Shown: one piece after another, positions 1-11,029 of the stretch
How positions within the stretch are numbered: position 1 is the first letter of the stretch
How the letters are laid out: each line of letters opens with the position of its first letter
Source of the DNA: Moringa oleifera
Lineage: Eukaryota > Streptophyta > Magnoliopsida > Brassicales > Moringaceae
DNA: 64,000 nucleotides
Reading direction: 5' to 3'
NCBI GenBank assembly: GCA_021397835.1
Contig: JAJFZO010000550.1
Location: forward strand, 55,001-119,000
The notes under the pieces: generated by a model
The model's input: only the letters and a program-made list of their open reading frames with translations
Told to the model about the DNA's origin: nothing
The model's database searches: none
Translations under genes and position numbers: made by a program

Positions 1-950
1 GGCTCGCTCGTTGCTAACGGCCAACGATCGTGTCGTCAATCGCGCTGCGCAACAAGTCCGCTTCTAGGCAAGCCTGAGTGTTGAGATCCAACCCCGCGTC
101 TGCTGCCTTGAGGGCCTACGACGAAGCACTTCGCATGCTCAAAATCCCCCTAACGATATTGCCCTCACGTAGCATGCATCATCGTTAGCTTCGCCGCCCA
201 CACCATCGAGCTTGTCTAGCCACATCCCAGCTCATTATCCCACGATTATTCTCGCTTCGTTGCCCACGTTTTTCCCACCAATGAGGCCTTGGCAGCAGGG
301 GTGCCCAGGCTGGCTGTGTGGCTCACTCGTTGCTAATGGCTGACGATCGTGTCGTCGATCGCGCTGCGCAATGAGTCCGCCTAGGCAAGCCTGAGTGTCG
401 GGATCCAACCCCAAGTCTGCTGCCTTGAGGGCCTGCGATGAAGCACTCTGCTTGCTCGAAATCCCCCCAACGATTTGGCCCTCACATAGCATGCATCATC
501 ATTAGCTTCGCTGCCCACACCATCGAGCTTGTCTAGCCACATCCAGCTTATTATCCCACGATTATTCTCGCTTCGTTGCCCACGTTTTTCCCACCGATAA
601 GGCCTTGGCAGCAGGGGTGTCCAGGCTGGCCGTGTGGCTCGCTCATTGCTAACGGCGGACGATCGTGTTGTGGATTACGCTGCGCAACGAGTTTGCCTAG
701 GCAAGCCTGAGCGTCGGGATCCAACCCCACGTCCGCCTCCTCGAGGGCCTGCGACGAAGCACTCCGCATGCTCAAAATCCCCCCAGCGATTTGGCCCTCA
801 CGCAGCATGCATCATCGTTAGCTTTGCCGCCCACACCGTCGAGCTTGTGTAGCCACATCCCAGCTCATTATCCCACGATTTTTCTCATTTCGTTGCCCAC
901 AATTTAGCAGATTTTGTTTCCCACGTTTTCCCCACTCCGTTGGCTACTGA
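1..950. repeat. ~317 bp tandem repeat, three copies
   Basis: Three head-to-tail copies start at 1, 320 and 636 (steps of 319 and 316 bp), each beginning GGCTCRCTCRTTGCTAA. Each contains a CGATCGTGT block, a run ending near GCATGCATCATCRTTAGCTT, and a segment around TTATCCCACGATTATTCTCG. The third copy is disturbed near 900-930, where about 24 bases including AATTTAGCAGATTTTG are inserted, and it loses similarity by about 950. The first copy probably continues to the left of the window. Short frames inside it (235-492, 551-808) are homologous to each other only because they read the same repeat, so they are not genes. Family unknown to me. Confidence 0.88.
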
Positions 951-1640
951 TCGGGCATCCCACACTCTTCGGTCGACGTCGCCTGCCGCTTGCCGCCTGC
1001 CTGCCCACGTGGGATGGGCAGGGGGGAAAGCACGCATGGCTTGTTGGCACCCAGCAAGCTTGGTGACCACCTCCCCCCTAAAGAGTCTTAAATGAAATTT
1101 CACTCCCAGCAGGAGGAAACATCAATATGTCTGAGCCGTCATAATGGGTATAAAAAATTATTTACTTGGAATTTTGAGCTGAAATTTTGTACGTAAATTT
1201 TGAGCTGAAATTTTTATACGTAATCATATCTACCACCAGAAAAAATTTCAGAATTTTCTGGGAACTAAATTTTTTTTCTACTGCTGAAAATTAAAAAAAT
1301 CATCAAAAATAGCCCATGAGTCGAAATGATCCCAAACTTCAGGGGCAGACTCCTCATGAATTACATGAATTATTTGAGTCATTTTGGGACCAATTCTATG
1401 ATGAAAAGACGGTCAATTCACAACAATTTCATAACTAGGCATGCAGCCAGCAGGCTGGGGAAGCTGTGCCTCTGCCCGGCCGATGGTGCATGCTGGCTAC
1501 CCTGTCCAGCGCACCTCCAGCCACCTCATGGAAGATCTCAGGGTCAATCAAAGCCAGGGACCATGGCCAAGGCCAGCTTGCCCATGAAATCAACGCCCAC
1601 AGCTTGTGCCGAGCCTCACAGCATGCTCGCGGCTGGCTTG
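951..1640. other. Unassigned spacer between two satellite arrays
   Basis: This stretch does not belong to either neighbouring tandem repeat. Positions 951-1100 are GC-rich, and 1110-1440 are AT-rich. A ~26 bp direct duplication (ATTTTGAGCTGAAATTTT core) lies at about 1171-1222. The part from 1320 to 1640 resembles generic plant repeat or LTR-type DNA, but I see no LTR ends, primer-binding site or polyprotein motifs. The apparent frames 1326-1805 and 1466-1948 run into the satellite and have no recognisable domain. It may be a fragment of a retrotransposon or of another repeat; I cannot say which. Confidence 0.5.
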
Positions 1641-4600
1641 TGTGGGGCGCCCCTGGAAAGGCTGGCGCCGTGCCTACTAGTGACTGCTGTGGCACCCCTG
1701 GCTCACACGCTGGGCAGTCAGTCGAGGGGCAGGGACGACGCGGCTGGCTCGCGATGGGCGCTCGTGGCCTGGCTGACGCGCCTACCGCTGCCGCACGCTC
1801 GGTGAGTAGCCCATGCCGTGCCTGCTGGGGCTGCCTGGGCATGCCTCCCATGCCCAAGGTCCATGCGACGCGGCTCCCCTGGCTTACTCACTGGGCACTA
1901 CATCGAGGGACAGGGACGTATGGTCTAGCTCGCGATGGGCGCCCGTAGCCTGACTGGCGCGCCCACCGCTGCCGCACGCTGGGCGAGCAGCCCATGCCAT
2001 GCCTGCTGCGGGCTGCCTGGGCTTGCCTCCAGTGCCCAGGGTCCGTGCGATGTGGCTCCCCTGGCTCACTCGCTTGGCGCTCCGTCAAGGGACAAGTACG
2101 TGGGGGCTGGCTCGCGATAGGCACCCAGGGCTTGGCTGGCGCCTCCACTGCTGTTGCACGCTGGGCGAGCAGCCTATGCCATGCCAGCAGGGGGATGCCT
2201 CGGCATGTCTCCCGTGCCCAGGGTCGATGCGATGCGGCTGCCCTGGCTCGCTCACTGGGCACTAAGTCGAGGGACAGGGACGAGGGGGCTGGCTCGCAAT
2301 GGGCGCCGGTGGCCTGGCTGGCGCGCCAACCTCTACCACACTCTGGGCACTTGGCCCAAGCCGTTCCAGCTGGGGGCTGCTTGGGCATGCCTCCCGTGCC
2401 CAGTGTCCATGCGATGCGGCTCTCCTGACTCGCTCGCTGGGCACTAAGTCGAGGGACAACGATGCGGGGGCTGGCTCGTGATGGGCACCCGTGGCCTGGC
2501 TGGCGCGCCCACCTCTACCGCACGTTGGGCACCTGGCCCATCCCGTACCTGCTTAGGGCTGCCTGGAAATGCCTCCCATGGCCATGGTCCGTGGGACACA
2601 GCTCCCCTGGATCGTTCACTGGGCACTACGTCGAGGGACAGGGACGTGGGGGCTGGCTCGTGATGGGTGCCCGTAGCCTGGTTAGCGCTCCCACCACTGC
2701 CGCACGCTGGGCACCTAGCCCATCCCGTGCCTGCTTGGGGCTGCCTGGAAATGCCTCCTGTGCCCATGCTCCGTGGGACGTAGCTCCCCCGGCTCGCACG
2801 CTGGGCACTACGTCGAGGGATAGGGACGAGGAGGCTGGCTCACGATGGGCGCCCGTGGCCTGGTTGGTGAGCCCACCGCTGCCGCATGCTGGGGACTTGG
2901 CCCATGCCGTGCCTGCTTAGGGCTGCCTGGGCATGCCTCTCGTGCCCAGGGTCCATTGGACGCGGCTTCCCTGGCTCGCTCGTTGGGCATTACGTCAAGG
3001 GACAGGGACGTGGGGGTTGGCTCGTGATGGGCGGCCATGGGCTGGTTGGCGTGCCCACCGCTGCCGCACGCTGGGCGAGCAGCCCATGCCGTGCCTTCTG
3101 GGGGCTTCCTGGGCATGCCTCCCGTGCCTAGTGTCTGTGCGACGCGGCTCCCCTGGCTCGCTCGTTGGGCACTACATCGAGGGACTGGGATGCAGGGGCT
3201 TGTTCGTAATTGGCGCCCGTGGCCTGGCTAGCGCGCCCACCGCTGCTGCACGCTGGGCGAGTTACCCATGTCGTGCCTACTGGGGGCCTTCGAAGCATGT
3301 CACCCGTGTCCAGGGTCCGTGCGATGGTGTTCCCCTGGCTCGCTCGGTTGGCACTACGTCTAGGGACAGGGACAAGGGGCCATGCTCGGGATGGGCGCCC
3401 GTGCACTGGCTAGCATGCCCACCTCTGCTGCACGCTGGGTGAGTAGCACATGCTGTGCCTGCTGGGGTCTACCGAGGGATGCCTGCCATGCACATGGTCC
3501 GTGCGTCGCAGCCCCCCAGTCTCGCTCGTTCAGCACTACGTCGAGTGACAGGGACGAGGGGGTTTGCACGCGATGGGTGCCCGTGGCCTGACTGGGGGCT
3601 GCCAAGGCATGCCTTCGATGGCCAAGGTCCATGCAACGCGGCCCCTCTGGCTCACTCGTTGTGCACCACGTCGAGGGACAAGGACGAGGGATTGGCCCGC
3701 GATAGGCGCCTGGCTGGCGCGCCCACCTCTTCAACACGCTGGGCACTTGGCTCATGCGGTGCCTTCTAGGGGCTGCCTGGGCATGCCTCCCGTGCCTTGG
3801 GTTCATGCTGGCTGGCTCGCAATGGGGGCCCCCGTGACTTGCCTAGCGCGCCAACCGCTGCGACACACTAGCTGAGCAGCCCATGCCATCCTGCTGGGGG
3901 CTACTGAGGCATGCCACCTGAGCCCAGGGTCAGTGTGACGCAGTTCCCATTGCAACTCACTGGGCACTACGTAGAGGGACAGGGACGAGGGGAATGGCTT
4001 GCAATGGATGCCCATTGCCTGGCCAGTGTGCCTACCTCTGCCGCACGCTGGGCGAGCAGCCCATGCCGTGCCTATAGGGGGCGGCCGAGGCATGCCTCCC
4101 GTGCCCTGGGTGCATGCAACGCGATTCCCATTGTAGCTCGTTGGGCACTACGTTGAGGGACAGGAATGAGGGGATGGCTCGAGATGGGCACCCGTGGCCT
4201 GGCTGGCCCGTCGACCTTTACCGCACGTTGGGTGAACAACCCATGCTGTAACTGCTCGGGGCTACCGAGGCATGCCTCCCACGCCCATGAGCTGTGTGTC
4301 GCAGCCCCTCTAGTTCGTTCGTTGGGCACTACGTCGATGGACAGGGACAAAGGGGCTGGCTTCCGATGGGCACCCATGGCCTGGCTGGTGCCCCCAACTC
4401 TGCCGCACGCTGGGCAAGCAGCACATGCCATGCCTACTAGGAGCTGTCAAGGCATGCCACCTGTGCCTAGGGTCCGTGTGACGCGGCTCCCCCGGCTCGC
4501 TCGCTGGGCACTACGTCGAGGGACAGGGACGAGGGGCTTAACTCGCAATGGGCGCCTGTGGCCTGGCTACCGCGCCCACCTCTGTGGCACGTAAGGCAAG

Positions 4601-6704
4601 CAACCCATGCCGTACCTGCTGGGGGCGATCGAGGCATGCCACCCGTGCCCTATGTCCATGCGTTACGGCCCTCCGGGCTCGCTCACTGGGTACTACGTCG
4701 AGGGACAGGGACAAGGGGGCAGGCTCGCGTGGGCGAGCGTGGCCTTGCTAGCGCACCCGCCTCTACCACATGCTAGGCACTTAGCGCATGCTGTACCTAC
4801 TGGGGGCTGCCAAGGCATGCCTCCCGTGCCAAGGGTTCGTGCATTGTTGCTCCCCTAGCTCGCTCGCTGGGCACTACGTCGAGGGACAGGGATGAGGTGG
4901 CTGGATCGCGATGAGCGCCTGGGGCGTGGCTGTCGTGCCCACCTCTTTGGCACGTTGGGCAAGCAACCCATGTCGTGCCTGCTGGGGGCAGCCGAGGCAT
5001 GCCAGCTGTGCCCTAGGTTCATGCGTTGCGGCCCTCTTGGCTCGCTCGCTCGGCACTACGTCGAGGGATAAGGACGAGGGGGCAGGCTCGCAATGGGTGC
5101 ATGTGGCCTTACTAGTGCGCCCACCTCTGCCGCACGCTGAGCACTTGGCCCATGCTATGCCTACTGGGGGCTGCTAGGGCATGCCTTCCGTGCCAAGGGT
5201 TCGTTCATCGTGGCTCCCTTAGCTTGCTCGCTGGGCACTATGTCGAGGGACAGGGATGAGGTTGCTGGATTGCGATGGGCGCCCGGGCCTGGCTGTCGCG
5301 CCCACCTCTTTTGCACGTTAGGCGAGCAGCCCATGCCGTGCCTGCTGGGGGCGGCCGCGGCAAGCCACCTGTGCCTTGGGTTCTTGCGTTGCGGCCCTCC
5401 TGGCTCGCTCGTGGGCACTACATCAAGGTACAGGGATGAGGGGGCTGGCTCACGATGGGTGCCCGTGGCACTGCTAGCGCGCACGCCTCTGCTGCACACC
5501 GGGCGAGCAGCCCATGCCATGCCTACTAGGGGCTACCGAGGCATGACACCCATGCCAAGGGTCCGTGCGATGTGGCTCCCCTGGCTCACCCGTTGGGCAC
5601 TATATCGAAGGACAAGGACGAGGGGGCTGGCTCGAGATGGGTGCCCGTGGCCTGGTTAATGCGCCCACCTCTACCACACGCTGGGTAAGCAGCCCATGCT
5701 GTGCCTGTTGGGGGCTGCCGAGGCATGCCTTAGGTGGCAAGGGTCCATGCAACGCGGCCCCTCTGGCTCACTCGCTGTACCCTACGTCGAGGGACAGGGA
5801 CGAGTGGGCCAGCTCGAGATGAGCACCCGTGGCCTGCCTGGCACCCCAATCTCTATAGTGCACAGTGCACTTGGCCCATACTGTGCCTGCTGAGGGCTGC
5901 CTGGGAAAGCCTCCCGTGCCTAGGGTCCATGTGTCGTAACACCGCTGGCTCGCTCACTGGGCACTACGTCGAGGGACAGGGACGAGGGGCTATCTCGCGA
6001 TGGGCGCCTATGGCCTAGTTGCCGCGCCCACCTCTGTCACATGCTGGCCTAGCAGCCCATGTCGTGCCTACTGGGGGCGGCTGAGGCATGCCTCCCGTGG
6101 CCTAACTTCATGCGTCGTGGCCCCCCTGGCTCGCTCTCTGGGCACTACGTTGAGGGACAGGGACGGTGGCAAAGGCTCGCAATTGGCACCTATCGCCTCG
6201 CTGCCGTGCCTACCTCTACGCTACGTTGGGCAAGTCGCCCATGCTGTGCCTACTGGGGTCGGCCTGGGCATGCCTCCCGTGTTCTTGGTCTGTGCGTCGC
6301 AGCCCCACTGGCTTACTCGCTGGGCACTACGTCGAGGGACACGGAGAAGGGGCCTGGCTCGTGATGGGCACCTATGGCTTGGCTGCAACGCCCACCTTTG
6401 TGGCACGCTGGGCGAGCAGCCCATGCCGTGCCTGCTGGGGGCTGCTGAGGCATGCAACCCGTGCCCAAGGTCCGTGCAACGCGGCTCCTATAGCTCGCAC
6501 ACTGGGCACTACGTCGAGGGACAAGGATGGGTGGGCTGACTCGAGATGGGCACCGGTGGCCTGGCTGTCGCGCCCACCACTACTGCATGCTGCGCGAGCA
6601 GCCCATGCCATGGCTGCTGGGGGTTATCGAGGCATGCCTCCCGTGCCCAGGGTCCGTGCGATGCGGCCCCCCTGGCTCGCTCACTGGGTACTACGTCGAG
6701 GGAT
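1640..6704. repeat. GC-rich 182 bp satellite array, ~28 copies
   Basis: The landmark GGGCACTACGTCGAGGGACA recurs with an exact step: starts at 2621, 2803, 2985, 3167 and 3349 are each 182 bp apart, and the landmark continues with small indels to 6685. Other fixed parts of the monomer are GATGGGCGCCCGTGGCCTGG, CCGCACGCTGGG, AGCAGCCCATGCCGTGCCTG and GGCATGCCTCCCGTGCCC. About 28 copies fit in the span. All copies point the same way. 182 is not a multiple of three, so translation cycles through frames; with few stops in GC-rich DNA this yields many overlapping spurious frames on both strands. The monomer length is close to nucleosome spacing, as in many plant centromeric satellites, although such a high GC content is less usual (inference). 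Confidence 0.95.
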
Positions 6705-6787
6705 AGTATCAATGAATGCTTTGTTTGTGCCATTGTTGTGTCTTCGCTCAGGTTTGTTTGTGCTAGTATTGGCATCTATCAGTATCA

Positions 6788-6809
6788 ATGAATGCCTCAC
6801 AGCATTCAT
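6788..6809. repeat. Short perfect hairpin at the satellite boundary
   Basis: The arms ATGAATGC (6788-6795) and GCATTCAT (6802-6809) are exact reverse complements around the loop CTCACA. The same TATCAATGAATGC string also occurs near 6708, directly at the junction with the 182 bp array, so a ~13 bp direct repeat brackets the first ~70 bp of the new array. This may be a scar of the event that joined the two satellites (inference). Confidence 0.6.
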
Positions 6810-7532
6810 CGCTAGGTTGCCTCGGTGCTACTACTAACGTCTATCGATGCTAACAATTACCTTGTAATAATTATTGGGAAGTCTGTTGTTCCTCTTATGT
6901 TGGTGTCATCATCTGCCAACATTAATGATTACCTCGCTATAATAACTCAGCAATTGCTAGGTTCTTTCAAAGTAGGCGTGACTATCTGCCTACACCATTG
7001 CAAAAGTTTTTGGGCTTTCCCGGTGCCCACTACTACTGCTATGTTGTCATTCGACTCCTTCTATGGTTGCCTTGATGTTTACCTGTGCAAGCAACTACAA
7101 CTAGGCTAACGCTAAGAAAACCCAACGATGATGTTCGCTAAGGCTCGCGGCTGTCACTAGGTCATTGCTGAGTTGCTCTAGTACTGACGCTGTGATCTAC
7201 TGTGCCAAGACCAATAACGACCCCACAATAGTTAGGTTCCCTAAAAAGGAGGACAAGCATCTGCCTGCCCCAACAGCATCTGAACAACTGTCGTTAGGCT
7301 TTCGTAACACTAACAATGATTGCCATTAGGCAATCATTCAGGCAACCCAGCATAGATGTTTGGCAGTTTTAGTGACCATTGTTGGGTCCTCGCTCAGCTT
7401 CATTTATGCTAACACTGGCATCTACCAGCATCAACAACTGCCCAACTGTAGTCATTGGGATGTACCAATGCGAGTGACTCATTGGGTCATCGTTAGGTTG
7501 CCCCGACACTAGCACTAGCATCTATCGATGCT

Positions 7533-7780
7533 AACAACTACCCTGCAATACTTGTTGTGCAGTCCTTGGGTTCCTCTTATGCTGGTGTCATCCTCTGCTA
7601 ACACTAATAACTACCCTGTAACAACGACTCGCCACTCGTTGGGTTCCTTCAAAGCTGGTGCGAGTGTCAGCGAGCACCAACGATGTCACTGCATAAGTTT
7701 TTAGGCTCTCCCAGTGCCCACTACTACTACTACGTCGTCGTTCAACTTTTTCTTTGGTTGCCTTCATGTTTACCTATGCC
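7533..7780. repeat. Reference level-2 quartet (73-73-40-62 bp)
   Basis: A cleanly parsed example of the submonomer quartet: 7533-7605 (73 bp), 7606-7678 (73 bp), 7679-7718 (40 bp) and 7719-7780 (62 bp). The submonomers begin AACAACTACC, AATAACTACC, AACGATGTCA and CACTACTACT. They end in ACACT, GAGCACC, AGTGCC and TATGCC. The same order recurs throughout the array. Confidence 0.85.
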
Positions 7781-8577
7781 AGCAACTGCCACTATGCTAA
7801 TGCTAAGAAAACCCATCGCTGATGTCTACTAAGGCCCACGATTGTTGCTAGGTCATTGTTGAGTTACTCTAGTACTGATACAACGGTCTATCCACGTGTG
7901 CGATTGCCCGAAAAAAGTTATTAGGCTCTCCTAAATCCAATGACTATCAAAGGGTCCTCGCTGGGTTCCCTCAGGGCTGACACTAGTATTTCCCAAAGCC
8001 GTCTTCTACCAACACCTATAACTGTCCAGCCACGAAAGCTCAATAGTCGTTAGGCTCTTTTAATACTTGCCTTCGAATTTACCTATGCCAATGATTGCCT
8101 AGCTATAGTCGTTGGGCTCTCCCAACACCTGCAACTATCAAGGGGTAATCGTTAGGATTCCCTCGTACTAGTACTAGTCGACAATTGTCACGCAGAAATC
8201 ACATGGCAGTCCCTAGGTTCCCTTAGTGTTGGTGTCGGTGTCTGCCAACACCTGTAAGTACCTAGTAGTAGTAACAAGGCAGCCGTTGGGTCCCCTCAAA
8301 TTTGGCATGACACTCTACTAGCACCAGCGACATCTTCACAATAATCATTGGGCTCTCCTAATGCCGATGACTACTACTAAGGTGTCGTTAACCTCCATTG
8401 TTAGGGCAACCTAGTGTAGATCTTTATCGACACTAGCAACAATCGCTAGGTCATTGCTTAGCTCCCCTAGTGCTGGCGTCGGCTTTTGCCAGTGCCAAAG
8501 ACTACCCCAACATCAGTCATTGGTCTCTTCCAACACTAGTAACTATCTTGCAGTCATCATTAGGGTTTATCAATAAG

Positions 8578-8823
8578 AGCAATTGCCGACAAAAATAGCT
8601 GAGAAGTCTCTTGGTTCGCCTTGTGCTGACATCGATGCCTGCAAACACCAACAACTGCCCCGAACTAGTAGCTGAGCAGTCATTGGTTCCCTTAAAGCTT
8701 GGGCGAGCATCTGCGAGCACGAACACCTTTCCCGCAGTAATTGTTGGGCTTTCTTAATACCAGCAACAATCATGCAGTCATCGTTAGTCTCCCTCGATGC
8801 TGGCATGGGCGTTTATCGACGCC
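8578..8823. repeat. Reference level-2 quartet (72-72-40-62 bp)
   Basis: A second parsed quartet: 8578-8649 (72 bp), 8650-8721 (72 bp), 8722-8761 (40 bp) and 8762-8823 (62 bp). The starts are AGCAATTGCC, AACAACTGCC, AACACCTTTC and AGCAACAATC. The ends are AAACACC, GAGCACG, AATACC and CGACGCC. With the quartet at 7533-7780 it shows that the length order is conserved although the sequences have diverged. Confidence 0.85.
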
Positions 8824-9835
8824 AGCAACTACGTGCTGCAAGAGGAGGGAAATCTTTTGGTTCACCTAGTGCTAGCATCGTTGGGTTCTCTAAAAATAAG
8901 TGCGAGCATCTGCAAGCCTCAACAACTTCCAACAGCCATAATTAGGCTCTCGTAACGCCAACAACGACTGCTATTGGGCAATCATTGGGGCAACCCAGCG
9001 TAGACGTTTGGCAGCTTTAGTGACTATCGTGGAGTCTTTGCTGAGTTTTAGTCATGCAAGTGCTGGCATCTACTAGAATCAACAACTGCCCAATATCAGT
9101 CATTGGGCTCTAGGAAAGCGAGTGACTATTATTGGGTTGTCGCTATGTTGGCCTGGTACTAGCACTAGCGTCTATTGATACTAATATCTATGCCATAATA
9201 CTTGTTGCGTAGTCTTTGGGTTCCTCTTTTGTTAATGTCATCATTTGCCAACACTAATAACTACCCTATAACAATGACTCGAAAGTTGCTGGGTTCCTTC
9301 AAAGCTGGTGCGAGTGTGTGCAAGCACAAACGAAATCCCAGCATAAGTTTTTGAGCTCTTGTAGTGCCCACTACTATTGCTACTTCATTGTTCGACTCCT
9401 TTTGTGGTTGCCTTCATGCCTACCTGTCCAGCAACTGCCACTAGGCTAATGATAGAGAAACCCAACGCTGATGTCTGCTAAGGCCCATGACTATCGCTAC
9501 ATCATTGTTAAGTTGCTCTAGTATTAAATCTAGTGACTATCAAAGAGTCATCGCTGGGCTCCCTAGTGCCGGCACTAGCATTTTCCTAATTTTGTCATCT
9601 ACCAGTACCTATAACTACCTCGCAACAAAGACTGGACACTCATTGGGCTCTTTTAGTGCTTGCCCTCACGTCTACCTATGGCAGTCACTGCCTAGCTATA
9701 GTTGTAGGGGTCTTCCAACACTAGTGATTGTCATGGGGTAATCGTTAGGCTTCCCTTGTGCTACTACTAGTGTTTACTCACACCGACAATTTCTTCGCAT
9801 AAATGACAAGGTTGTCATTCGATTCCTCTAGTATG

Positions 9836-9843
9836 GACGTCGG
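9836..9843. repeat. hAT target-site duplication, left copy
   Basis: GACGTCGG immediately precedes the element end TAGAGGTG and is repeated exactly at 14572-14579. An 8 bp duplication is the hallmark of hAT insertion. The satellite reads on correctly when the element and one copy are ignored: submonomers elsewhere have GTCGGCGTCGGTGTCTGCC at this place. Confidence 0.93.
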
Positions 9844-9866
9844 TAGAGGTGACCACGATTCGGTTC
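9844..9866 (+). repeat. hAT left terminal inverted repeat
   Basis: Starts TAGAGGTGACCACGATTCGG. Compared with the reverse complement of 14554-14571, the shared bases are T, A, A, TGACC and CG in the first 14. Short imperfect terminal repeats of this size are normal for hAT elements. Confidence 0.8.
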
Positions 9867-10045
9867 AAACCGTTGAACAGAACCGTAACCGTTGTATTTT
9901 GAATCGAACCGGAACCAGTTATACCAGTTTCAGTTTTGAACCGTAACCGAAACCATTTTAAAAATGGTTCAGTTATGGTTCATGTAAATTTTGAACCAGA
10001 ATCTAAACTGACAGTTCAAAACCGGTGGTTTCGGTTTGGTTTTTA
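9852..10045. repeat. Left subterminal GAACC-rich repeats
   Basis: A dense series of variants of GAACCGTAACCG, GAACCGGAACC and CGAACCGGAACCAG, and their complements (GGTTCAGTT, CGGTTTGG). hAT elements carry clustered subterminal motifs bound by their transposase; these repeats occupy that place and have counterparts at the other end. A binding function is inferred. Confidence 0.65.
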
Positions 10046-10740
10046 ATTAAATTAATTTTTAAAATATTAAAAAATTTTAATTTTAAAAATTATTAAAAAT
10101 TATTTTTAAAAATTTTAAAAATAATTTTAATTTTAAAATATCTATTTCAATAAAAATATAATTATTTTTATTTTTAATTTTATTAAAAATTTATAATTAA
10201 AATATTAAATTTTAAATTTTAAAATTTTTTTTATATAATTACACTAATGTAATTACACTAATGTTAAATAGTATCATAACCATTATGATATTAAAAAATA
10301 ATTATGCACATGACGTCCTAACAATTTATTGTAAGGATATTTGTCATGCTTACTATTGGATTTATTTTTATTTTAATGAGATAATTATATTACATATACT
10401 TACATTTATTTAGTTTGTCTATTATAAAATAATTAAAAAAGCAAAAAAAATATATGAAATGCTTTTACAATATATAAGAAATTAGATATAAATTATTTAT
10501 TTTATAATTTTAATTCTTTAAATATGTAAATCTTTTAGAAATTGCACTCCCACATGATTCAAATTCTATATTTAATAATTTAAAATTTAATTATATCACT
10601 AAATAATATATAACATTTAATTTTCTAAATAATAAAATATAATTTCATTTTGAAATAAATAATATTTATAAAAAAAAATTAATGATGATTGTTAGAAATT
10701 TTAATATGTTTATTCATATTTTTTATAATTAATTAATTAT
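10046..10740. other. AT-rich non-coding interior of the hAT element
   Basis: Almost pure A/T runs (AATTTTTAAAATATTAAAAA type) with no reading frame. The only structured piece is a 14 bp direct repeat TAATTACACTAATG near 10235-10265. I see nothing else in it. Confidence 0.7.
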
Positions 10741-11020
10741 TTTTTCAAAAAACCAAAGGCATGAAGGGGACATTGGATTGAAACCACCGAAGGAAGTGCC
10801 ATTATAGGAAAGGACAAGAATGGCATACTCCAAGTCCAAAGACAATAGTAATTTGTCCTCACTGGAAGGGTTCTTTCCTTGTCAATTGCATATAAGCTGT
10901 TATAGTTCTGTACACCCAAGCTCTCTCTGAAATCTATGCTCTTCCCAATTAGAACCAGCCACGTCACTCGCGGGACTGATTTCATTTAGGCAAGGAGCAT
11001 CGGAATTGGGTTGCAACGGT
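10741..11020. other. Segment of different composition inside the hAT, unidentified
   Basis: After ~700 bases of A/T-rich DNA the composition becomes balanced for ~280 bp. The minus strand is open for 82 codons (10985 to 10737), reading MKSVPRVTWLVLIGKSIDF at its start. No domain is recognised. It could be part of the element's own leader, or a captured fragment of host sequence, as is known for plant DNA transposons. The open frame alone is weak evidence and I do not call it a gene. Confidence 0.35.
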
Positions 11021-11029
11021 AAGATTGAG

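Larger units (their letters stand above)
6705..9843. repeat. Hierarchical satellite, block left of the hAT element
   Basis: Immediately after the last 182 bp monomer the sequence changes to a different satellite with lower GC. The level-3 landmark TCTATCGATGCTAAC occurs near 6840, 7521 and 9171 (the last one diverged). The first interval (~680 bp) is shortened: near 7200 the sequence jumps from GATCTACT to a CCAATAACGACCCC segment. Another internal deletion lies near 8875 (GCTAGCATCGTTGGGTTC). The block ends at the hAT target-site duplication. No coding function is visible; the small frames here are repeat read-through. Confidence 0.9.

Noticed and set aside
240..600. TTCGTTGCCCACG in the ~317 bp repeat as a CENP-B box
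   Set aside because: It lacks the required A and CGGG positions of the TTCGNNNNANNCGGG core.
951..1640. LTR retrotransposon between the left satellites
   Set aside because: No paired LTRs, no TG...CA ends, no primer-binding site and no gag or pol motifs could be found.
6166..6837. Longest open frame in the left part (223 codons), and dozens of similar frames across 1466-6837 on both strands
   Set aside because: They read through the 182 bp satellite, recur with its period, change frame with it, and have biased compositions typical of GC-rich repeats. No domain or conserved start was found.
10737..10985. 82-codon minus-strand frame as a gene
   Set aside because: No recognised domain and no supporting context. 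Kept only as a possible captured fragment.
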